Assembly (NCBI GenBank): GCA_964437415.1
Contig: CAYTGN010000008.1
Location: 1 to 64,000 of the forward strand
DNA length: 64,000 nt
Reading direction: 5' to 3'
Source: CADEDV01 sp964437415
GTDB lineage: Bacteria; Bacteroidota; Bacteroidia; Chitinophagales; Chitinophagaceae
Shown here in pieces: positions 24,643 to 33,212 of the stretch (the stretch's first letter is position 1; each line of letters starts with the position of its first letter). Below the pieces are notes generated by a model. That model searched no databases. It worked only from the letters and a program-made list of their open reading frames with translations, and was not told where the DNA came from. Position numbers and translations under genes: made by a program.

Positions 24643-25773
24643 ATGGCGAAAAGATTCCGACTCTTCACCAAGCGGGTGCTGATCTATACCAACATCGTTG
24701 CTGTGTTTTTTTTCCTGCTGGCCTGTCTTTCGCCTTACCTGCATCCGCAAACCTGGTGGTTCATTTCTTTCCTGGGTCTTGCCTTCCCCTTCCTGCTGCT
24801 GGTTGTTATTGCCTATCTGATTGCCTGGCTATTTTTAAAACGCCGCTATGCATTAATCTCTGCAGTTGCCTTGCTATTTGGCATCAAAGGCATCACTTCA
24901 TTTATTGCCTTTAACAGCAAAAGATCGTTTCAGCAAAGCAAAGAACCGGGCAGCATCCGGGTGCTGACATGGAATGTGGCCCGCTTCATCGAAATGAAAC
25001 GAAATAACAATCCCGGCAGCCAAACCCGGCAAAAAATGATGGATCAGATCAAAGCACAGAATGCCGACATCCTTTGTTTCCAGGAGTTTTTTCATTCTTT
25101 TGACTCCACATATTACCAGAATATTGACCGCATCAGCCGGCAAATGAATTATCCCTACTGGTTTTATTCGCATGATGAAGATGGTGACAAACATTTTACC
25201 GGCAGCATCATTTTTTCCCGCTTTCCTATCATTGACAGCGGCATGATACGCTACCCCCGGCCCACCCTGCCCGATGCGCTGATGCATGCCGATCTCAAAG
25301 TGGGAGAAGACACTATCCGGGTGTACACGACGCACCTGCAATCACTGCAATTTGATCCGGATGATTATGACCGCATCCGCAAGATCAAAGATGCTGAATA
25401 TGGCATTGTGTCCAATTCAAAAACAATTTTTTCAAAGATCAAAAGGGGCATCACTCACCGCAGCATCCAGGCAGACCTGATAGAAAAGGTGCTGCAAGAC
25501 AGCCCCCATCCGCTCATCTTTTGCGCCGATCTCAATGATGTGCCCAATTCCTATGCTTACCGAACCGTGAAAGGCCAGATGCAGGATGCTTTTTTGAAAA
25601 AGGGTTTGGGTATGGGCCGGACTTATTCGGCACTATCGCCAACACTTCGCATTGATTATATTCTTGCAGACAGGGCATTCAAAGTGCAGCAGTTTAACCG
25701 CATAGTCAGCAAAAGTTCTGACCACTATATGTTGGTTGCCGACCTGGAACTTAAAAAGCCTGTTTCCAAATAG
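24643..25773 (+). CDS. Endonuclease/exonuclease/phosphatase family protein, membrane-anchored
   Basis: The 376-residue protein has two or three N-terminal hydrophobic helices (about residues 12-32, 36-65 and 70-87). An EEP (DNase I-like) domain follows from about residue 103. Visible motifs are RVLTWNVARF, the metal-binding glutamate in ILCFQEFF, the phosphate-contact HLQSLQ, ADLNDVPNS, and the catalytic SSDHYMLVADL. It probably hydrolyses phosphodiester or phosphate bonds on the outer face of the inner membrane; the substrate is unknown. This membrane-anchored arrangement is common in Bacteroidota. Confidence 0.88.
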   Translation: MAKRFRLFTKRVLIYTNIVAVFFFLLACLSPYLHPQTWWFISFLGLAFPFLLLVVIAYLIAWLFLKRRYALISAVALLFGIKGITSFIAFNSKRSFQQSKEPGSIRVLTWNVARFIEMKRNNNPGSQTRQKMMDQIKAQNADILCFQEFFHSFDSTYYQNIDRISRQMNYPYWFYSHDEDGDKHFTGSIIFSRFPIIDSGMIRYPRPTLPDALMHADLKVGEDTIRVYTTHLQSLQFDPDDYDRIRKIKDAEYGIVSNSKTIFSKIKRGITHRSIQADLIEKVLQDSPHPLIFCADLNDVPNSYAYRTVKGQMQDAFLKKGLGMGRTYSALSPTLRIDYILADRAFKVQQFNRIVSKSSDHYMLVADLELKKPVSK

Positions 25774-25778
25774 CTTAA

Positions 25779-25812
25779 TTGAGCATTGCCGCCGGGATAA
25801 ATCCTATTTTTG
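25779..25812 (+). promoter_or_regulatory. Candidate promoter of cysS
   Basis: TATTTTTG (25805-25812) matches the Bacteroidota -7 box TAnnTTTG. TTG at 25779-25781 lies 23 bases upstream (another TTG at 25786-25788 is 16 bases upstream), close to the expected -33 spacing. The cysS ATG is 30 bases downstream. Confidence 0.45.
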
Positions 25813-25842
25813 CCGGCAATCAGCGAAAAAGATTTAGCATCT

Positions 25843-27336
25843 ATGAGTGAACTGAAAGTGTATAATTCCTACAGCCGCCAGAAAGAAGTGTTTACTCCCC
25901 TCACAGCAGGACATGTGGGCATGTATGTTTGCGGGCCCACCGTTAGCGGTGAAAGCCACCTTGGTCATGCAAGACCTTATATCACTTTTGATGTGATCTA
26001 TCGTTACCTGCAGCATTTAGGATATAAAGTTCGCTATGTCCGAAACATCACCGATGCCGGGCATTTTGAAGAAGAAGGAAGGGAAGCGGAAGATAAAATT
26101 TCCAAAAAAGCGGTGCTGGAAAAATTAGAACCGATGGAACTGGTGCAGAAATATACCAACCTGTTTCATTGGGCGATGGACCAGTTCAACACATTAAAAC
26201 CTACGATCGAACCTACGGCAACCGGCCATATCGTGGAGCAGATCGGGATGATCAAAAAGATCATTGATGCGGGGTATGCTTATGAGGTGAACGGCTCAGT
26301 ATATTTTGATGTAAAAAAATATGCTGCATCCCATGAATATGGCAAACTCAGTGGCCGGGTGATTGATGACCTGCTTGAAACAACAAGAGAACTGGAAGGA
26401 CAGGAAGAAAAAAAGGATAAAGCTGATTTTGCATTATGGAAAAACGCAGCACCGGAACATATCATGCGCTGGCAAAGTCCCTGGGGTGTGGGTTTTCCCG
26501 GCTGGCATATTGAATGCTCCGCGATGGCCACCAAATATCTTGGTGCACAATTCGATATTCATGGCGGCGGCATGGATCTGTTGTTCCCGCATCATGAAAG
26601 TGAAATAGCACAAAGCACTATCTGCAACCATTCAGCGCCGGTCCGTTACTGGATACACAATAACATGATCACCATCAACGGCCGCAAGATGGGGAAGAGT
26701 TACAATAATGTTATCAAACTGACAGAGCTTTTCAGCGGCGACCATCCTTTGCTGGAAAAAGCGTTTCACCCGATGGTAATCCGGTTTTTCATTTTACAGA
26801 CACATTACCGCAGCACCCTTGATTTCAGCAATGAAGCCCTGCTTGCATCAGAAAAAGGATTGAAACGGTTGTGGGAAGCGTATGAAAAGTTGCGGGTCAT
26901 GAATTATGTGCCAGGAAAAGAAACTTTGGATACTGAACTTGAAACCCGATGCTCAAAGCTCATAACTGAATTCGATGAGTTCATGAATGACGATTTCAGC
27001 ACAGCCAAAGTGCTGGCCAATATGTTTGAACTGGCGCCGGTGATCAATTCCATGAAAGATAAAATCATTCCTGTTTCGGCATTATCAAAAGATACTTTTG
27101 AATTACTGCAGTCGGAAATGAAAATATGGCTGGAAGATATTCTTGGCCTTAAAACTGTGAGTGAAGCAGACAATGAAAAACTGCAGGGTGTGATGCAATT
27201 GCTGATTGACATACGTAGGGAAGCAAAGACCAAAAAGGACTTTGTCACTTCCGATAAGATAAGAAACCAGCTTGCACGACTCGGAATTACGCTGAAAGAT
27301 GAGAAGGGCGGGGAAATGAGCTGGAGTGTGGAATAG
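25843..27336 (+). CDS. cysS: Cysteine--tRNA ligase
   Basis: The 497-residue class I synthetase charges tRNA-Cys. The zinc ligand C30 lies in MYVCGPTV, and the HIGH motif appears as HLGH (residues 39-42). Further zinc ligands are in the ECSAMA and HHESEIAQS stretches, and the KMSKS loop appears as KMGKS (GRKMGKSYNN). A DALR-type anticodon-binding part and a C-terminal helical domain follow. ATG at 25843 is preferred over an in-frame TTG at 25810, because the protein then begins at the conserved SELKVYNSYSRQKE and the candidate promoter stays upstream. Length is normal. Confidence 0.97.
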   Translation: MSELKVYNSYSRQKEVFTPLTAGHVGMYVCGPTVSGESHLGHARPYITFDVIYRYLQHLGYKVRYVRNITDAGHFEEEGREAEDKISKKAVLEKLEPMELVQKYTNLFHWAMDQFNTLKPTIEPTATGHIVEQIGMIKKIIDAGYAYEVNGSVYFDVKKYAASHEYGKLSGRVIDDLLETTRELEGQEEKKDKADFALWKNAAPEHIMRWQSPWGVGFPGWHIECSAMATKYLGAQFDIHGGGMDLLFPHHESEIAQSTICNHSAPVRYWIHNNMITINGRKMGKSYNNVIKLTELFSGDHPLLEKAFHPMVIRFFILQTHYRSTLDFSNEALLASEKGLKRLWEAYEKLRVMNYVPGKETLDTELETRCSKLITEFDEFMNDDFSTAKVLANMFELAPVINSMKDKIIPVSALSKDTFELLQSEMKIWLEDILGLKTVSEADNEKLQGVMQLLIDIRREAKTKKDFVTSDKIRNQLARLGITLKDEKGGEMSWSVE

Positions 27337-27373
27337 ACCATTTCCCGTTAAACAAACCTGCACCTCTTTAGCG

Positions 27374-27407
27374 ACGATTCACTCCCTGTAAACAACGATT
27401 CACTCCC
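27374..27407 (+). promoter_or_regulatory. 13-bp direct repeats, 21 bp apart, before the fasciclin gene
   Basis: acgattcactccc occurs at 27374-27386 and again at 27395-27407, so the copies are 21 bp apart, two turns of the helix on the same face. This geometry is known for LytTR-type response regulators, and a LytTR regulator gene lies two genes downstream. The repeat is seen directly; its binding by that protein is inference. Confidence 0.45.
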
Positions 27408-27440
27408 GAAGGATTTATCCTTTTCTTTTCTGTTGTTAGT

Positions 27441-27466
27441 ATAGTTAAACAAAATAGTTTAACTAT
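27441..27466 (+). promoter_or_regulatory. 10-bp perfect inverted repeat reaching into the fasciclin start codon
   Basis: atagttaaac (27441-27450) and gtttaactat (27457-27466) pair perfectly around the 6-base loop aaaata. The last two bases of the right arm are the A and T of the ATG at 27465. In mRNA it could hide the start codon; in DNA it could be an operator. Confidence 0.5.
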
Positions 27467-28412
27467 GAAGCTCAGAAATTTCATCCGCCTTTCAGCTTTT
27501 GCGCTGACGCTGCCTGTTGTCTTTATCGCCTGCGAGAAAGATAAACAAGACAGCAATACCATAACAGACATCGTTGTTGCCGGTGCTGATTTCAGCACAC
27601 TGGAAGCTGCTGTGATCAAAGCCAACCTGCAGACCACTCTAAGCAGTTCCGGTCCGTTCACCGTGTTTGCACCCGATAATGCTGCATTCACCGCCTCCGG
27701 CATCACCAATGACGTTTTGAATGCACTGACCCCGGCCCAGGCAGAAAATATTCTGCTATACCACACATTAGGCGCCCGGGTAAATGCTGCTGATGTGCCC
27801 GCAGGTCCCAACGCCAAAGTAACCACGGCCAGCGGCGACTCCGTGTTTGTAACTAAAAATGCGGCTGGTGTGTTTATGAACGGTATCCAGGTGACACAGG
27901 CAGATATTGCTGCTGACAACGGGGTAATTCATCGCATCGGCAGGGTATTATTGCCTCCGTCAGGTAACATCGTAGAAACAGCTATTGCCAGCGGTCTTGA
28001 CTCATTGGTAAAAGCTGTTACAAGAGCTACCACCGCACCCGGCGGCGATCCCAATCTTGCCAATACCCTGAGCACAGCAACGCTTACTGTTTTTGCACCA
28101 ACAAATGCTGCATTCACACAGTTGCTGGCCGCTCTTTCGCTGAATAACATTAATGATATTCCTGTTGGCACCCTGCTGGCTGTATTACGCTATCATGTGG
28201 TGGGTGGCCGTGCCTTCTCATCTGACCTGGCCAATGGAAATCTTGCTATGCTGGCCGGTGGAAATACCGCTATCAACCTGACCAATGGCACAGGCGGAGG
28301 CCCCACCATCACCGGAAACGGTAATGGGGCTAACCGTTCCAATATCACCGCTACGAACATTATGTGCCGTAATGGTGTTGTACACCTGATAGACAGGGTG
28401 CTTTTACCCTGA
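27465..28412 (+). CDS. Fasciclin (FAS1) domain lipoprotein with two repeats
   Basis: The 315-residue protein has a lipoprotein signal with cysteine at VFIAC (residue 23). Two FAS1 domains follow, about residues 30-165 and 166-315. Each shows the family's FTVFAPDNAAF / LTVFAPTNAAF and the closing 'NGVIHRIGRVLLPP' / 'NGVVHLIDRVLLP'. FAS1 domains mediate adhesion or protein-protein contact at the cell surface. The gene ends at a hairpin terminator and is followed by a LytS/LytTR pair. Two kinds of candidate regulatory repeats lie in its 128-base upstream region. Confidence 0.92.
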   Translation: MKLRNFIRLSAFALTLPVVFIACEKDKQDSNTITDIVVAGADFSTLEAAVIKANLQTTLSSSGPFTVFAPDNAAFTASGITNDVLNALTPAQAENILLYHTLGARVNAADVPAGPNAKVTTASGDSVFVTKNAAGVFMNGIQVTQADIAADNGVIHRIGRVLLPPSGNIVETAIASGLDSLVKAVTRATTAPGGDPNLANTLSTATLTVFAPTNAAFTQLLAALSLNNINDIPVGTLLAVLRYHVVGGRAFSSDLANGNLAMLAGGNTAINLTNGTGGGPTITGNGNGANRSNITATNIMCRNGVVHLIDRVLLP

Positions 28413-28464
28413 TAACAATATCCTGGTTTGCTGACGTACCCCCTTTGAAAAATCTTGTACCAGT

Positions 28465-28497
28465 CCCGTCTCACAAATGGTGAGGCGGGGCTTCTTT
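28465..28497 (+). terminator. Hairpin terminator after the fasciclin gene
   Basis: cccgtctcac (28465-28474) pairs with gtgaggcggg (28480-28489) with one G-T pair and a 5-base loop, followed by gcttcttt. It ends only two bases before the ATG of the histidine kinase, so it may also affect the kinase mRNA. Confidence 0.7.
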
Positions 28498-28498
28498 A

Positions 28499-29539
28499 AT
28501 GAAAATGATCATGTTCAATCATAGTTACAGGTACCTCTTCATTCTGCTGTTGTCGCTGTATGCTTTTTTGAACACAGTGCTGTGCGAGGTCTATTACTAT
28601 TTCCGCATAGACATCGAATGGTATTATGCAATGCTTACCATCTTTGTCATCACTTTTGCCAGTTGGGAAAGCAACCGTCTGCTGGAACCATTGGTAAAAA
28701 AGCGATTTACACCGGAGAAAAATAAAATTCGCTTTCTTGCCGGTTTCTTTATGGCCGGACTGGGTGCATCATTCATTGCAACTACTGCAGCGGTTTTTTT
28801 AGTGGGTAACCTCATTCATCAATACGGTTGGCAGCAAATGGTCAATCCCTTTAAGCTGAACCTGATCTATGCCAGCCTAATCAACCTTTTCTTTCATCTT
28901 ATTTATGCAATCCTTTTCTTTTTCCGGGAGTATAAAAACAAATGGGCAGAAGCAGAGGAGCTGAGAAGAATAAGTGCACAGGCAGAAGTGCAGTTGGTCA
29001 AAAGCCAGGTCAATCCCCATTTTCTTTTCAACAACCTGAATGTATTGTCGGGAATGGTGATCAAAGACAATCCCGAGGCTAACCAGTTTATCGAGGAATT
29101 TTCAAAAGTATATCGCTATATCCTGAATAACCAGGAAAAGGAACTGGTTGAATTAAGATCAGAGCTGGAGTTTATCCAGCCCTATATTTTTCTATTGCGC
29201 AAAAGGTTTGATGAAGGTTTTCAGGTGGAAGTGAATATTCCCGATCATTACAAAACATGGTATGTGGTGCCGGCAGCCCTGCAAATGCTGATTGAAAATG
29301 CAATTAAACACAATGTGGTTTCCCGCAACCGACCTTTGCATATTTCCATACATACCAATGGAAATGAGACCCTTGTAGTCAAAAATAATCTGCAACCCCG
29401 CATGGTGACAGAACCCTCCACCCGCATCGGTCTTCAAAATATCCGTAAAAGATATGAACTCATCAGCGGCAGGGATGTTATTGTAAAGCAAACGGAGAAA
29501 GAGTTTGAAGTGAGCTTGCCTTTATTGAACCTGAACTGA
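28499..29539 (+). CDS. LytS/YehU-type sensor histidine kinase
   Basis: The 346-residue protein has four N-terminal hydrophobic segments (about residues 11-30, 42-58, 80-105 and 122-142) and a short coiled linker. A His_kinase domain of the LytS family follows, with phospho-accepting H174 in QVNPHFLFNNLN, and a HATPase_c domain (ALQMLIENAIKHNV, TRIGLQNIRKRYELI). It probably senses a membrane or extracytoplasmic cue and phosphorylates the LytTR regulator encoded 7 bases downstream. The ATG lies just behind a terminator hairpin, so either the promoter overlaps the end of the fasciclin gene or some read-through occurs. Confidence 0.92.
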   Translation: MKMIMFNHSYRYLFILLLSLYAFLNTVLCEVYYYFRIDIEWYYAMLTIFVITFASWESNRLLEPLVKKRFTPEKNKIRFLAGFFMAGLGASFIATTAAVFLVGNLIHQYGWQQMVNPFKLNLIYASLINLFFHLIYAILFFFREYKNKWAEAEELRRISAQAEVQLVKSQVNPHFLFNNLNVLSGMVIKDNPEANQFIEEFSKVYRYILNNQEKELVELRSELEFIQPYIFLLRKRFDEGFQVEVNIPDHYKTWYVVPAALQMLIENAIKHNVVSRNRPLHISIHTNGNETLVVKNNLQPRMVTEPSTRIGLQNIRKRYELISGRDVIVKQTEKEFEVSLPLLNLN

Positions 29540-29546
29540 GCCAACC

Positions 29547-30293
29547 ATGAAAGTAGTGATCGTTGAAGATGAAAAGCTTGCAGCCGAAAGGTTGCAGACA
29601 TTGCTGGCAGAATATGATGCTTCGATACAGGTGGTTGCCTGTTTGGAAAGTATTGAAGAATCGGTGCAATACCTGCGGCAGCGTCCGCATCCTGATCTAT
29701 TATTGCTGGATATCCATCTTTCAGACGGGCACAGTTTTGAAATATTCAAACAAGTAGCTTATAACAGGCCGGTCATTTTCACCACTGCTTATGACCAGTA
29801 TGCTTTAGATGCATTCAGGATGCTGAGTATTGATTACATTTTAAAACCCGTATCATTAGAAGCTCTTGCTGCTGCCCTGAATAAATTAAGATCATTTTCT
29901 TTTTCATCCATTGACTATAAACAACTGGCTCCTGAATGGCAGACCCAACGATACAAAAAAAGATTCCTTGGAAAAGTAGGCCAGCGATTATTTTTTATTG
30001 ATGCTCAGGAGGTGGCCTTTTTCCAGGCAGATAATAAAATTGTTCACCTGGTTGACAAGGAAGGAAACCGCTACCTGGTGGAACACACATTGGAAAAGTT
30101 GGAGGAACAATTAAACCCGCAACAATTCTTTCGTCTCAGCCGCCGCTTTATTGTAAATATTGATGCGATACAGCAGGTGAAGCCATACTACAACAGCCGT
30201 CTGAAAATATCTGTGAAGGGCGCCCCGCAAACAGAGGAAATGGTCATTAGCAGGGACAGGGTGGCAGGTTTCAAACTCTGGGCCGAGGCCTGA
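29547..30293 (+). CDS. LytTR family response regulator
   Basis: The 248-residue protein has an N-terminal receiver domain (about residues 1-120) with phospho-acceptor D55 in LLLLDIHLSDG, acidic EDE at 7-9, and the switch residues in FTTAYDQYALDAF and DYILKPVS. A C-terminal LytTR DNA-binding domain (about 145-245) contains FFQADNKIVHLVDKEG, FFRLSRRFIVNIDAI and an ending KPYYNSRLKI. LytTR proteins bind direct repeats spaced about two helical turns apart. It is co-transcribed with the kinase; the repeats at 27374-27407 before the fasciclin gene are a candidate target. Confidence 0.92.
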   Translation: MKVVIVEDEKLAAERLQTLLAEYDASIQVVACLESIEESVQYLRQRPHPDLLLLDIHLSDGHSFEIFKQVAYNRPVIFTTAYDQYALDAFRMLSIDYILKPVSLEALAAALNKLRSFSFSSIDYKQLAPEWQTQRYKKRFLGKVGQRLFFIDAQEVAFFQADNKIVHLVDKEGNRYLVEHTLEKLEEQLNPQQFFRLSRRFIVNIDAIQQVKPYYNSRLKISVKGAPQTEEMVISRDRVAGFKLWAEA

Positions 30294-30374
30294 TCGTTCA
30301 TCAATAAGTTGGCCTGTTTTATTTCAATCCGGTTCAAGTTCTGTAAATTGTCTGCTGCAATCAATTCACTGCAT

Positions 30375-31955
30375 ATGACAACCCGGATCTTCTTATTATT
30401 ACTTGCATGTTTATTATCATTCACCCTGCTGGCACAGATCCCCAAAGCACCAGACAGAAAAGAAGGTGAGGGACAGTTCACACAACTGATCATCCGTGGT
30501 GTCACACTCATCAATGGCAATGGAGCCCCGCCCATCGGTCCGGTGGATATTGTAATTGAAAAAAACAGGATCGCAAGAGTGGCCAGTGCTGGAAGTCCCG
30601 GGATGCCAGCCAGTCCAAACAGGGTACAACTCAAAGAAGGAGGTAAAGAGATAAATTGCGAAGGCATGTATGCATTGCCGGGTTTTGTGGATATGCACGG
30701 GCATATTGGCGGCAGGGCGCAGGGCACTCCTGCCGAATATGTTTACAAACTCTGGCTGGCACATGGCATCACCACCATTCGTGACCCCTCAGCAGGTAAT
30801 GGGCTGGACTGGACATTAGAAGAAAAAAAACGCAGTGCAGAAAATAAGATCACAGCTCCAAGGATACTGGCTTACACATCTTTTGGCATGGGTGCCAAAC
30901 AACCCATCACAACAGCAGCACTGGCAGAAGAATGGGTGAGAGAGAATGCCAGGAAAGGGGCCGATGGCATTAAGTTTTTTGGCGCTGCACCGGAGATCAT
31001 GGATGCAGCAATAAGAGAAAATAAAAAATTAGGGCTTCGTTCCTGCTGCCATCATGCACAATTATCGGTTGCAAGATGGAATGTACTGAACAGTGCAAGA
31101 GCAGGTCTCACTTCTATGGAACACTGGTATGGATTGCCGGAAGCTCTTTTTACAGACCGTACTGTTCAGCATTATCCTGCGGATTACAACTATAACAACG
31201 AACAACACCGCTTTGAAGAAGCCGGAAAATTATGGAAACAGGCAGCACCTCCGCACAGCGATCACTGGAACAAGGTGATGAATGAACTGCTTGCTCTTGA
31301 TTTTACACTGGATCCAACATTTAATATTTATGATGCCAACCGCGACCTGCACAAAGCCCGCCGTGCTGAGTGGCATGAAGATTATACCCTGCCTTCGCTC
31401 TGGGAATTTTATGAGCCCAGCCGTGAATCACATGGTTCATATTGGTTCAACTGGGGTACTGAGCAGGAAATAGCATGGAAAGAAAACTATCGGCTATGGA
31501 TGACCTTTATAAATGAATACAAAAACCGGGGAGGAAGGGTGACCACCGGTTCCGATAATGGTTTTATTTACCAGACCTATGGCTTTGGATATATCCGTGA
31601 ACTGGAACTTTTGAGAGAAGCAGGTTTTCATCCGCTTGAAGTGATCAGGGCTGCCACACTAAACGGGGCTCAGGCTTTAGGCATGGATAAAGAGATCGGC
31701 ACCGTTGAGGCGGGCAAACTTGCCGACCTTGTGATCATTGATGCCAACCCGCTGGAAAACCTGCAATATCTCTATGGCACCGGCGCTGTATATCTCACTA
31801 ATAAAAATGAAATAACCCGGAAAGGTGGTGTGAAATATACCATCAAAGATGGCATTGTGTATGATGCTAAAAAATTACTGGCAGATGTGAAGCAGATGGT
31901 GGATGAGGAAAAGAAAAAAACAGAATGGAAATTGATGCAGCCGGGTATGTATTAA
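30375..31955 (+). CDS. Exported metal-dependent amidohydrolase family protein
   Basis: The 526-residue protein starts at ATG 30375, which gives a signal peptide (MTTRIFLLLLACLLSFTLLAQ); a longer frame from 30309 is not supported. The TIM-barrel amidohydrolase shows the metal ligands HxH in VDMHGHIGG, a possible carboxylated lysine in GADGIKFFG, a histidine in SCCHHAQ, and the catalytic aspartate in TTGSDNGF. The C-terminal IGTVEAGKLADLVIIDANPL is the typical beta-sandwich signature. The substrate is unknown; imidazolonepropionase- or prolidase-like hydrolysis is likely. It stands alone downstream of the LytTR gene. Confidence 0.88.
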   Translation: MTTRIFLLLLACLLSFTLLAQIPKAPDRKEGEGQFTQLIIRGVTLINGNGAPPIGPVDIVIEKNRIARVASAGSPGMPASPNRVQLKEGGKEINCEGMYALPGFVDMHGHIGGRAQGTPAEYVYKLWLAHGITTIRDPSAGNGLDWTLEEKKRSAENKITAPRILAYTSFGMGAKQPITTAALAEEWVRENARKGADGIKFFGAAPEIMDAAIRENKKLGLRSCCHHAQLSVARWNVLNSARAGLTSMEHWYGLPEALFTDRTVQHYPADYNYNNEQHRFEEAGKLWKQAAPPHSDHWNKVMNELLALDFTLDPTFNIYDANRDLHKARRAEWHEDYTLPSLWEFYEPSRESHGSYWFNWGTEQEIAWKENYRLWMTFINEYKNRGGRVTTGSDNGFIYQTYGFGYIRELELLREAGFHPLEVIRAATLNGAQALGMDKEIGTVEAGKLADLVIIDANPLENLQYLYGTGAVYLTNKNEITRKGGVKYTIKDGIVYDAKKLLADVKQMVDEEKKKTEWKLMQPGMY

Positions 31956-32024
31956 AAACTGGATTCGCCAGGAATTGCATACTGCAGAAAATATTTATAC
32001 CTTGCTGCCGTAAAATTCCAAACT

Positions 32025-33176
32025 ATGACACGCCGCTCCTTATCCGCATGGTTGTTCAGCCTGTTGCTTCTGTTGGCCTGCTCTCCTTCCAAACAAATCC
32101 AGAAGCGTTATACACCGGATGATAAATTAGTCTTTGATCTTATTGAACGATTGAAGAAAAATCCTAATGATGCTGAAGCAGCTAAGCAATTGCCGGAAGC
32201 TTACAAGGTGGCTGCAGATGTTCGCCGCGACATCAACCGCAACACTTTTGAAAATATGAACGAAGGCGACCGCTGGGTTGAGATAAGCAAACAATTGCTG
32301 GTAGCGCAACAATTATATACTGAAATAAAATCCAATGCCACGCTGAGTAAACTGGTGCCTGAACCCTGGAACCCGGCTGTCCGTATGCAGGAAGCCAAAC
32401 AAAAAGCCGCTGAAGAATATTATAACAAGGGACTGGAGTATCTGAATTATAACAACAGACCATATGCGGCAAAGGCGCTGGATATGTTTACAAAAGCCAA
32501 TAATGCTTACCCGAATTTTAAAGACGTAAGAGAAAAAATAGAGGATGCGAAATTGCTGGCTACCATCAAAGTGCTGGTGAGGCCCGTGAATTATTACAAC
32601 TATGGCTGGAGCCATTGGGGTTTAAATAATGATCATCTTCAATACCAGATGGTGAGAGACCTTAACAATGCTTCCTATCGCAACACAAGGTTTTATTCGG
32701 AAGCCGATCTGAGCCGGCTGAATATCCGCCCGGACAAAGTGGTGGAGCTGAATTTTACAGAGCTGTATGTCGGGCAGATATTTGATGACAACTACAGCAT
32801 CAATCGCAGCAAACAAATTCAGACAGGTGAGACCAAAAGCATTCCTCCGCAACCGGTATATACAACAGTAAAGGCCACTGTTTATGTAAGCAGAAAAATA
32901 CTGCAAAGTCGTGCTTCGCTGGAATGCCGCATTTCCGACTGGGCCACCAACAGCAATATATTGTTTGACCGTTTCCCGGATAACTATACCTGGTCGCAAC
33001 AAACAGCCCGCTACACCGGTGACAGCCGTGCATTGGAGCCTTCTGACTGGGAACTGATCAATAACAATAGTACGGTGAACCCTCCCGCCCGCAATGAACT
33101 GGCACAGGGACTGATCAATAATTGTTACAGCCAGTTGCTGTCAAGAATACGTTCCGGCGTAAATTTTGATAACTGA
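32025..33176 (+). CDS. Lipoprotein of unknown function, 383 aa
   Basis: The protein has a lipoprotein signal (LLLLLACSPSK, cysteine near residue 19). The next 140 residues are helical and resemble TPR-like repeats (KKNPNDAEAAKQLPEAYKVAAD, AAKALDMFTKANNAYPNFKDV). The C-terminal half is beta-rich and contains RPVNYYNYGWSHWGLNNDHLQY and GETKSIPPQPVYTTVKATVYV. I do not recognise a named family. It is probably an outer-membrane lipoprotein. It lies 69 bases after the amidohydrolase and 36 bases before the DUF3078 pair. Confidence 0.6.
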   Translation: MTRRSLSAWLFSLLLLLACSPSKQIQKRYTPDDKLVFDLIERLKKNPNDAEAAKQLPEAYKVAADVRRDINRNTFENMNEGDRWVEISKQLLVAQQLYTEIKSNATLSKLVPEPWNPAVRMQEAKQKAAEEYYNKGLEYLNYNNRPYAAKALDMFTKANNAYPNFKDVREKIEDAKLLATIKVLVRPVNYYNYGWSHWGLNNDHLQYQMVRDLNNASYRNTRFYSEADLSRLNIRPDKVVELNFTELYVGQIFDDNYSINRSKQIQTGETKSIPPQPVYTTVKATVYVSRKILQSRASLECRISDWATNSNILFDRFPDNYTWSQQTARYTGDSRALEPSDWELINNNSTVNPPARNELAQGLINNCYSQLLSRIRSGVNFDN

Positions 33177-33212
33177 TAAAGTCATTATTTCTTATAACCA
33201 AAACATTTACTT

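Noticed and set aside
30188..30727. 179-codon minus-strand open frame over the LytTR/amidohydrolase junction
   Set aside because: It overlaps two well-supported genes on the other strand; the translation is proline-rich and unlike a real protein.
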